A stretch of 64,000 bases of DNA from Pochonia chlamydosporia 170 (Eukaryota > Ascomycota > Sordariomycetes > Hypocreales > Clavicipitaceae). Position numbers and translations under genes: made by a program. The notes beneath the pieces are model-generated. The model saw only the letters and a program-made list of their open reading frames with translations. It had not been told where the DNA came from and searched no databases. Numbering within the stretch: the first letter of the stretch is position 1; every line of letters begins with the position of its first letter. Below, piece by piece: positions 55,359 to 64,000 of the stretch. The DNA lies in assembly GCF_001653235.2 (NCBI RefSeq), contig NC_035794.1, forward strand, positions 3,410,001-3,474,000. Direction: 5' to 3'.

Positions 55359-58339
55359 GGTGACGATGCGGATCAAGTGCCTTGAGGCTTTAGAGCTTGT
55401 GAATTGAAGGCTGGATGTGATACTTTAAATTATTCAGTGGGATTCTAATCCATATTATATACATGGCGTTTCTCAGCATGTTCATAGCATCGTGATATCA
55501 TAGCACGAGGACCGATCGCGGACTGCATGGTCATTCATTTCCACCTTCCCAAATCTATCAGAAATACCAAAGTCAAGTGTTGGCTGACTGACCATGTTAG
55601 ACCAAAATCGACAGGAGCACGTTGTTCTTCAAACTACGATATCTCCGAAGTCGATCAGCTTCCCATTGAAGACACTCATGCACCCACGTGCTGGCTTGGA
55701 TCGGACAACACCATGCGGTATACGCTGCGAAAAGGTGAGGTTCTCACACTGTCTATCTAGGTACGTTAATTACTGTTGCTGTAATTCGCCACCGTCCAAG
55801 ATCTAATAGTTTGGACTAGGAAGGGGATCGGCGTTACATCCTAGCTTCATGAAGAAGTTAGGATCTGAGTCTAGTAATGCCCACAGAGGTGTGGCGCTTG
55901 GACGGATGATGAGATTTGGTCCACATGGTGTATGAGTCGTCACGCGGGAGATAAACTTAGACACCATTGCATTCGGTATATCTCCTTCAGTTGCTCTACC
56001 GTATCTAAATTTACTCGGCCGTTGGCCATCAACCCCACTTGATGTAATCGCTAAACGCCGTAGTTGAGAGCATGCTGGGAACTTTTTGTTCCACGGACAT
56101 TGGGAATGTTTTGAAGAATCATCCTTCTATGTGTGTGACAACTTCATGTACTTCCCGAAACAGAAGTTGAGGTTATGGCGCCTCCGATATTGCGCCGATG
56201 TTGCTGGGATCATGACCTCGGGCAAGAACCAGCAGCATGAAGAGCGGGAAATTGCAGGCCCAGCCTCGGCAATTTGAGCCGATACTGCTTTCGATGATAC
56301 CTCTCCCGTCTGGCCCTGGCCTTTGTCACGTAATCTTCGATCCAGGGGCAATAGGACCTCGACCTTCCTGTTCATCGCTGGGGGATGAGGCTCTGTGAAG
56401 AGGATGCATACCCCTCTGAGGACTCCGCCACTAATCTCCGGGATTTCTATGATCGCAGTGCACCTTGTCACATTCATATAAGTCATATCTCCATTCCTGT
56501 TACACTAGGAGGATGACCTACTGCGGCTTTAGATACTCCTTGCACCCCGGCAGGATCTTCAGCTACTATCCAACCGTATCGCACTGTATTTATGAGCATC
56601 ATAGCCCTTATAGGAGTTTAACACGGACGGGATCATCCGTCAAGCGTCTATTGCTCTCTTTTCTTCCACGAATCACCGCAAGGTGGAATACAGTCGTTCC
56701 ATTCACCTCCAATGATATACACCACCATTCTCTTTTCAAGACGTTATTTAGTTAGTTTCGATAGCCTTTCAGCATGCTTACTTTCCCCCTGGGGTATCGG
56801 CGCATTTCCAGCCCTGCAATGCAAGCCACCACCGACCAACCCGCGCCGGCGCACTGGCCCCGGGAGACTAAACCAGACCAGGCAGGAAGTTTGAATCAAT
56901 CATTACACTATGATCATGACTATATCCCCCAGCAGCAGGAGGAAGCAAGCGTTTTGCTCAACCTTGAAAAATGCTAGCGTTTCACGCCGCAACTACCGCA
57001 AGCGTCTTGGCTTGCGATGCCGTGATTGCCGAGTAGCGCGTTCTTAGGATGAGATAATAAGCACCTCCTTGGAACTTGTGCCAGTGTAGGCTGATTTGCT
57101 TTAGAGGTTTCTTGAAACTTTTGGTCATAGAAATCAGGGCTAGTTTCTGTTGGAGGAAGGTGGACCTAAATGTCGGACAGCTTGCTTCTCTACGTAGTTC
57201 GTGATGTGGTTGAGCTACTAGCGGGCTTGTCCAACTCTGACCTCTTTTTACCTACTCCCTCCAAATTGAGACAAAATGTTCCATATACACTTTACCTGCT
57301 GATTACGCAAGTGATGTTTCCCAGAAGACAAATCTCCTTCTTCGAGTTACGAGGAAAGAAGGCAGTGTTGCCGTTTGCCATTGGTACAGCCCTAACACTC
57401 TAGGAAAAAAGCTGAGCTACAAACTGTCTCTCGACTGAAAACTGTTCCGAAATTGCTCTGCACCGCAGCTGGTGAGATCATTGCTGAGATTCATTATGAT
57501 TTCAAGACTCTCAATGGCACAATGGTGATGTCAGTCACACAAAGCAGCGCCTTTCAGCCACCCCTTACTACAACAGATGGTTCACACACGTTAGCGTTCT
57601 GTGGATAGATTTAGCAACCTACAGTGAGCCCGAAATCGTGTACTCTTCCTTTTCCATCGAACAAACTACCCCTAGTCACATAAAGCTAGATCACTGAGGT
57701 TGAGATTTCATGTATTAGGGAGGACAAAGGGAGCGAGTGCTTATCTTTCTTAAGTCGCACTGTCATCGAATTATATCAGATTAAGATGCTAAAGAAGCTG
57801 AGAATATACCTACTTGCAACAAGAGTCTCGTAGAGGTGTTGAAGATTTTCTAGTTATCCTACAAATAGTCCTTTTCTTTTAAGCTTTGCTTTGGGGCACC
57901 CGGTTTGTCGGCTGCCTCAAACCTCTTGCCTCCAGGTAATTAAGTTCAACAATCCCTTCTTCAAGAAGAAATATTCACACGCGCCCCAGTACCTGTGACC
58001 AGACTATTGCCGAAAACTAAATTACAAGATACCAAGCCATAGCCATGAGGGGTTTCCAATGTAGCGGAGTGAGGGCATGATTTCTTGTATATTCAATTGC
58101 TTGATAGTAACTAGGGACCCATCCTAAGATGCGACTCCATTGCAACGTAAACAAAACACCATCTAGCATGGCATCAGCTCAAAGGCGCTCACAGTGTAAT
58201 TCTGATACCCGTCAGCGGGATGTGCAGGTCATATTTCTTGTAAACCGTAGGTCTACAGTTATCAAGGGCGGCTTGTGCGGACAAAAGGTATTTAGGACCA
58301 CCTTCCGCCAACACAGCCAGTGAAGAACAAAGGAAAAAT

Positions 58340-59280
58340 TAGCATGGAGATGCCGTGATAGAAAGCGTCGCCTAATGGTGAAGGCAAATCTTCTCGAAAA
58401 ACGAGCTTGCCTTCGCCAGCTTAACAAATTTATTAAAGTCTTTGCCTATTGCTCGGTTGATCACCGCGGTCAGTAAGGGTGCAAGCCTCATCCGGTAACG
58501 CGGTTAGATCTTCCTGCGGTGGGAGGGGTAAGTAGGCGCCTTCCGTCAACCACAGCTACATGTCAGCTGTGCGTTGTTGTGGTAAAGTCTTTTATGGTAG
58601 TCAGCAAAGTCGCCATAATGGGTTTTCGCTGCGAGCAGGTGATAGAGGGTTATGCGTGGGAAAGATAGCTCCAGTGGGCAGCCTCCAGGGAATTAAAGGT
58701 TCAGAGTTTTATACCTGTTAGGGGCAGAAGCATCCTGCTTTCGCCAGCGCGTCAGCCTGCTCGTTTCGGTTGAAAATGTGATTCTTCAAGTGTACTTAGT
58801 CTTCAGATATCTAGAGAGATCAGATGGACCTCTTTATAGGTACAAGCAAGCTGCCTGTAGCTTGCTTTTGTTGCGTTATAACACTACTGATATATTGTGA
58901 TGTTTAATCCCTTGATAATTGCTTTTGGTAGCTTTAGCCTCTATTTAGTAGCTGCAAGTGCTATATTAGAGCTGCTGACATTATCCCCGTTAACACTTAT
59001 ATACATATAGGTTGTCCCTGCCTGCATAGGCAGCCATGCCACAGACTCTATCATGGCACATATGCCTAATCTCGTCACCTGCCGTTTAGAAACAACTGTT
59101 TCCAGGTATCTTGGAGTGTCCGGGTATCCAGCGGACTTTAGTCTGTCTGTGAGTCTTAACCAAGGCTTTATATACTGCCTACCAACACCACAATGCCGAA
59201 CCCACCAGCACCCCGAGGCGGTACAAAAGTTACACTGTCGGGGTCATCTGCGCCATTAGCTTAGAGATAAGCGCCGTCCG
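58340..59280 (-). mobile_element. LINE (Tad1-like) relic: RNase H and C-terminal part
   Basis: On the minus strand, broken frames spell RNase H and post-RNase H motifs of fungal non-LTR elements: KVRWIPGHSKIPGN near 59110, FNRNEQADALAKAG near 58745-58785, HYGDFADYHKRLYHNN followed by LTCSCG near 58570-58625, and a tail ending ASSFFEKICLHH near 58370-58415. Stops and shifts interrupt it, and two RNase H fragments about 350 bp apart suggest more than one copy or an internal rearrangement. No reverse transcriptase core or poly(A) tail was found here. Not capable of moving. Confidence 0.75.
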
Positions 59281-59921
59281 CTACATGCTAAATCGTGAAT
59301 ATCCCCGCCATCCCTCCAGGCAGCTAATCTCTTAGATTTTAACTACGTGTTCCGCGCGATATATCTAAATAGAGGGCTATAGTGTACAAGTGCCTTCTCT
59401 GTTTCTGGTCGAATTTGAAATAAGACTCATTATACCGTCTTTTACGTGGTGGAAAAGGACTCGCTATAGACGGGGAGGTAAACAGCAGCATCCTGACTAG
59501 TCCGGATATTGATTCTAAACTAACCGATTAACTAAGTATTAACAAATAACTGGCCAAGATAGAATAAAACAATGCTCCTGGGCTATATCCCCAGTGGTTT
59601 ATCATGTCTGTATATTAGATATTATATCAGGCTAGGCAAGTCTGGGGACATAGGTGGAAGTTAAGTTTTCTTATTGCTAATCAGGTATGTTATCGCCTGT
59701 TATGCCACAAAATCGTATTAAAGCTCCAGCCTGCTGCCAACTTTTCATCATGTGACGCGCCGGTTGCGGAGCAAAACCGGGCCTTTAAGGGTTAGGTTAA
59801 GCAGTTCGGACAGGGAACGGCTTAATTCTCAGAAGCAAGAAACGGACGCTCTTGTATGTTTAGTTAAATGCTGCATAGCTGCTTACGCGGCTGGGACAGT
59901 CGATGAAAGAGAGGTCAAGAT

Positions 59922-59990
59922 TCAGCAGCATCATCAGCAGCAGCAGCATCAGCAGCAGCAGCATCACCAGTATCATCACCAGCATATCAT
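59922..59990 (+). repeat. CAG/CAT trinucleotide microsatellite
   Basis: Interrupted array of CAG, CAT and CAC units, about 23 triplets. In one frame it reads a Gln/His tract, but the enclosing frame starts with GTG and has no other support, so it is treated as a simple repeat. Confidence 0.85.
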
Positions 59991-61261
59991 CGTCACCAGC
60001 AACACGCTTTCTCTACCCCCTAGGTCAGTAATAAATCCGTTGGGAGGCAGCCTATAGGTAGTTATTTATATCCCAAAATAACGCTAGGCGTTTATAACAC
60101 AAAATGTAACCTCTTAACCTAATCTTGAGAATCTGTATAAAAGAGAGGCCGCAGAAGCGGTTATCTGCTAACCTAAGAGCTTATTCCACGGTAAAGACAG
60201 AAGTATAAAAAGGTAGCACGCTGCTCTCCTCTACGTTCTTTAACTTTTTATTATTTATAAGTTTTCTTTAAACACTAAGCCTACCAAAATAGATCTTAAT
60301 AGCTTAAGCTATTTAGAACTTTTGCTTTAATTAATTAAAAAGCTTTAGCAAACGCTAAACATCTTGCAAGGCGATCAACCGATTAATACAGCTATCTTGC
60401 TATCTGAGGATTTACTATTATAGCCTATTGATATGCCTTTCCCACTTTACCTGCTTAATACCGGCCGCCTTACCACTGCCTTTTGTTGGCTAAGAGACAC
60501 TAATTCTCCTTTAGCACCTGACAAAAAGCTAGCTCTTAAACGTGTTTAATAGTTTAAAGATAACTGCTTAGAAGTCGCAGGCGTCGTTAAAATAAGCCTA
60601 TTTAAAGAGGGCACTTAAGGCACCTTAGGATTATTCTCTCTATAGATTGCTGTCGCAGGGCAGCTTTTTTAAGTCTTGTCTAATACTACCACAGGAGATA
60701 AAGCTCTTAATAGTGTGATAACTGTGGATACTCCCAGCGATATATTGGATTTCTTAGACTTTGTTAATTTTAAAACTAATGATATTTCGCTTATATCGTC
60801 GGAAGCTTAAGCCTTGGGGACCCTTACATCTTTAGAACCACAGGCAATCGCTATTCACTATGGGGCGGTGTCGATACTGCAACGCCATACGATGAGAGGT
60901 TGTCGTTGTGGCGGACGAGTGGCAGCAATCTGGCAGAATTTAGTACGTACCGCCTGCACTAACAAATCTGATTTGGGCCAATAGGAGTCTGGTGTGTAAA
61001 AAAGTGTAGCGCCCGTATCAATTTGATGTAGCGTCCCTATCAATCGCCTTTGTGAAATTTATTCGATTAATGTAAAGTTAGCCTACGACTGAATTAAGTA
61101 CGCAAAGCACAAGATCACTAATGGCGAAATTATTGTTGAGATGAGTGTTCTGGTCATCACTCTTCACATAGGCAAATCTGTGGGGGAATCATATGACTGT
61201 CATCTTTAATGAATACCTCACTTTATGAATATTGTGTAAATAGCTTCAGTCGGAGTTTCCT

Positions 61262-62456
61262 CTAGGAATCTCCTTCTCCCCTTGTGATCAATCGCTTTAT
61301 CCAAGCCACAATCGACTTGGTTCGTGCCGTTATACCGTCACAAAATCCGGGGAAACCAGTATCCCCTGTAGGGCTAGTATATATGACATAGACACCTTCG
61401 AGGCCCCCTCTTTCACTGCCATTGTCGTATTCGTTCCAGTATTTTACCGATGAATCCATTTGTGAAGGGGAAAGTGGCTCAAAGTCAACCTGTCGAGGGT
61501 TGGGCGACCCTGGCGATTCTGGCATCACTGGTTCAATAGATTCGGGTGAGCTGCGTTTGCTAAAGTGAGGCGTTGCCGCCTGCAGATCAGCAAGAATTTC
61601 ATCATGTCTGTTGTGAAGGTGTTCGAAAGTGCGTTTGGTAAAACTCTTGGCGTTATTAAGAACGATTTCACTAAATCGAGAGGACAACATCTTTGAGCCT
61701 GTCCATTTCTATATTGACCAGATATGTTAGTGAGTGTGGATCAAGTATAACTCTCAGTTACATGCTTTCCATCTGACCTTGTGTTTCTTGAGAATCTTTC
61801 TAAAACCAACGACTTGGGCATTAGCAAAGCGCGACAAGGCTTGAATTTCCTCTCCGCAGCGCAGTACTTCCCGTTCGTACTTGGTAAACCTTCGTTGCCG
61901 CTTTAGAGACAGCGAATCAGCGTCTCCGTCAGAGTATTTGGCAACCCAACGCTGAGTCTTCGTGGCAAAGTGTTCTGTTGCAAAAGATCTTATGTCAGTG
62001 AAATGCTACACCACCTGCGGAGTATATCTGGGCCAAACGGCTGCGCGACCAACCTAACCGCCTTGAAATTTCACCTGCTTTGCTGGTAATAAACAGATCT
62101 ATACGATAATGTTGGCAGCATAATTCGGTATATAGACCGTCTTCAAAATTTTGCAAAGCAGTATCCTGGCGGCCAGGAATGGTAATGGCCGTAGCCTGGT
62201 CGTGCGTAGTATATACTTTAATCTCATGCTTAAGAGAGTTGTAGTCGAGGTTGTCTGAGCTAGGGGCGCACAGGAGCAAGAGCGTTAGTGTGAAATGCAC
62301 CTCGTACGTAAGTGTCGAAGTGTTCGGCAGATGATGCGTGGGAAAAGCTCCGGGAGCCGTGCTAGCTGCATCTGCCATGCAGCACGAAGATTCGTGCAAC
62401 TTACGGACGCTCCATTCCGGAACAGATTCGTGTTCCAACCGCTGCCCGTATTTCAT
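61262..62456 (-). CDS. Stand-alone SPX-domain protein (phosphate sensing type)
   Basis: Four exons rebuilt by hand: 62456-62405, 62254-62054, 61974-61778 and 61708-61262 (introns 150, 79 and 69 nt; CACTAAC branch sites in the first and third), 298 aa, no internal stop. SPX landmarks in order: MKYGQRLEHESVPEWSV, LDYNSLKHEIK, FEDGLYTELCCQH, SKAGEISRRL, and FRKILKKHKKW near residue 150, whose lysine cluster corresponds to the inositol pyrophosphate-binding surface. The C-terminal ~120 residues have YWNEYDNGSE and VIYTSPTGDTGFPGF, seen in fungal SPX relatives but unassigned. No EXS, VTC or RING domain. Family role: sensing of phosphate status through inositol pyrophosphates. It is intact despite lying in the transposon-scarred desert. 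The long first intron is the least certain part. Confidence 0.85.
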
Positions 62457-63548
62457 ACTTTGGTAGCTGAAGGTTCAAGGACATATATGAAACAGAGAGT
62501 GGAGATATTGCGTCCAACGTGCTGCCGAAGGTTTGCGCTGGTACGACCTTGCTGGTGCCAGGACTATGGAATGGGCGTTGTAGCAGTACAATAGAGGGGC
62601 GTCCTGATCTGCTCGGTTGATTTACTGGCCGAAGAAGTGCCTACTTAGAAACGAAGGCAGGGTAATTACTAGGGAAAGAAAACAATATACACGGGGCTGT
62701 GGATAAGCGAGCGTAATATAGGTATGTTTGATTGTGATCGGGCTTGTATGGCGGGCAATCGGCAGGACGGTGGATTCAGCCGCCGACACGCCAACAATGG
62801 GTATAGGTAGTTCGGTAGAGAATGGAAGGCACAGTCAAATGGTCCTGGTTTAGGGCTAAGAGTTAAAAAGTATAGATGCAAGTAGGTGCAAGCCAGTCAA
62901 TCCCAGTCAATCTCCAGGGGGGTCAAAGACTTATCAATAGATAGGAATATAGGGATGGAATGAAGAGAACCAGAAGAGGAAGGTGGCTAGGAAGCCAGCG
63001 GAGGCAGTCCCGATGGGAAAACGACAAGAACAACCTTGGAGTCGATTATCGAAGCCGAAGAAGGTATCAGACTCAAGAGCTCTAGCTTGGATCGGGAACG
63101 TTGGTTATATCCCTGCATGTAGGGGACTTTGTCCGTCGTCGAGCTCTTGGAGCCCCAAGCGAAGGCTCACAAAGGTCTCCAGTGTCTGATTTGCGGTCTG
63201 TTGTTCTGCCTTCGCCGGCGCTCACTGCAGCCTCCACTGACTATGGAGTAGTTCATGCCGTAAACCATTCACTATAAGCCCTGATTGGTGATTCAGTGGT
63301 GGTGATAACGAAAAACATATACTTTTTGTCACTTTTCTCGACCTAACGCCGAGTGAACGGAATAAGGGGAGTGGAATAAGGCCTCCCAAAATCTGGTCCT
63401 TTAGTATTGCAAGGCTTCTAGAATACGCCCAGAAGTAACCAAGATGGGAGCTTAGCCGAGGCCGAATGAACTGTATTGTGACCGTCACACGTATTATCTG
63501 ACGAGCTGCATTGCGCTGGATGGGATGCAGAGGGGTTCGGAGCACAGT
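62457..63548. other. SPX promoter side, no supported gene
   Basis: Upstream region of the SPX gene, with no clear TATA box at the expected distance. Frames such as 63614-63222 (minus) and 62983-63189 (plus) have no recognisable family. Confidence 0.45.
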
Positions 63549-63778
63549 TTCGTCTGGTCTAGACCGCCAACAGTCGGTCCACATCTTGAGACCAGGGTCG
63601 CAACGGGATCCCATCCCGTTCTGACCATGTTGGTCTAAAATTCAGCCACCCGCCGCCACCCGCCGCTCTAACTCGGATCCATGCATAGCTGATGGTTATT
63701 TTCCATCACGACCAGTCCCACCTTGGTCTCAAGATATCGTCAGACCAGACCCAGTCATGGCGGTCTATAGCAGACCAT
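63549..63778. repeat. Foldback-like imperfect inverted repeat
   Basis: The arms 63549-63598 and about 63718-63778 share inverted blocks: TCTTGAGACCA at 63584 pairs with TGGTCTCAAGA at 63724, and GGTCTAGACCGCC at 63557 pairs imperfectly with GGCGGTCTATAGCAGACC at 63759. Between them are a perfect 7-bp hairpin (AACGGGA/TCCCGTT, 63602-63620) and a tandem CCACCCGCCG pair. GGTCT/AGACC is repeated many times. It could be a small foldback or MITE-like element. No target duplication was identified. Confidence 0.45.
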
Positions 63779-64000
63779 TCCGATCACTGCGACGGAGAAG
63801 AGTTGGATTTGCTCAGATTGGCAGTCTGTCGACTTCGGCTACTTTTTCCGGCATCCGTGCATGTGCTGTCGTCCTGCGAGAGGAAGGAGAAGTACGGGCT
63901 GGAGAAGCACTGGGGGCCATGGCGAGTGTAATTAAGATCGAGAGAGTGAGCTTCATTTTGTTATACTATAGGTCTTCATATTAATGAGAGAGAGATCGTG
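63757..64000 (+). other. Open frame running towards the right edge, unassigned
   Basis: An ATG at 63757 opens a 75-codon frame (MAVYSRPFRSLRRRRVG...) that stops at 63984, just before the window end. No domain is recognised and it starts inside the inverted repeat, so a real gene is unlikely; a spliced continuation beyond the window cannot be excluded. Confidence 0.15.

Larger units (their letters stand above)
55359..61261. other. Gene-poor desert with transposon relics
   Basis: 5.9 kb with no supported gene. 55.4-57.5 kb: mixed composition, only random frames. 58.3-59.3 kb: decayed LINE relic (separate entry). 59.92-59.99 kb: microsatellite. 60.0-60.9 kb: strongly TA-rich with frequent TTA/TAA steps, the look of DNA altered by repeat-induced point mutation; plus-strand fragments there (near 60430-60830) resemble a broken coding sequence with many stops but cannot be assigned. 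Confidence 0.6.

Noticed and set aside
59752..60057. 101-codon frame with Gln/His tract
   Set aside because: Starts with GTG and owes its low-complexity part to the CAG/CAT microsatellite; no support as a gene.
1..64000. CRISPR arrays, rRNA or tRNA genes
   Set aside because: No regularly spaced direct repeats, rRNA segments or cloverleaf/GGTTCGA-type boxes could be recognised by reading; a tRNA with unusual boxes could have been missed.

Overview
The window looks like nuclear DNA of a filamentous ascomycete (Pezizomycotina, probably Sordariomycetes; a hypocrealean such as Metarhizium or Pochonia would fit, but this is inference from gene content). The signs are short GT-AG introns (mostly 42-80 nt) with CTAAC-type branch sites, small intergenic spaces, genes on both strands with no operons, and families almost limited to these fungi: HET, NACHT and NB-ARC/TPR proteins, Zn2Cys6 factors, Sulfotransfer_4, sedolisin and GH25. 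I rebuilt spliced gene models by hand; the exon phases add up for every multi-exon model. No rRNA, tRNA or CRISPR array was recognised.

Region 1 (1-24.5 kb) is rich in self/non-self recognition genes. It holds the 3' part of an NB-ARC/TPR protein running in from the left edge, a secreted GH25 muramidase, a six-exon DUF7708-NACHT protein of about 1404 aa, an AAA+ ATPase, an NAAA/acid-ceramidase-like amidase, a PAF-acetylhydrolase-like lipase and a HET-domain protein. A 47-bp diverged direct repeat lies on both sides of the NACHT gene.

Region 2 (24.4-31.8 kb) holds metabolic and orphan genes: a zinc-free MDR oxidoreductase, a coiled-coil protein, a membrane-anchored Sulfotransfer_4 protein, a GNAT acetyltransferase and a PEP mutase/isocitrate lyase superfamily enzyme. 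A 2.9-kb stretch without a convincing gene follows.

Region 3 (34.7-55.4 kb) is about transport and catabolism: an amino acid permease, an 11-exon full-size ABC-B transporter, a tiny three-exon Cys-rich protein that is easy to miss, a dienelactone hydrolase divergent from a Zn2Cys6 regulator, a short arrestin-like protein, an MFS monocarboxylate-type porter, an SDR dehydrogenase and a secreted sedolisin protease. Hydrolase, regulator, porter and dehydrogenase could form a small catabolic cluster.

Region 4 (55.4-64 kb) is a gene-poor, partly AT-rich desert with a decayed LINE relic (RNase H and C-terminal part), a CAG/CAT microsatellite and a foldback-like repeat near the right edge. Inside it sits one apparently intact four-exon gene for a stand-alone SPX-domain protein (phosphate/inositol pyrophosphate sensing).
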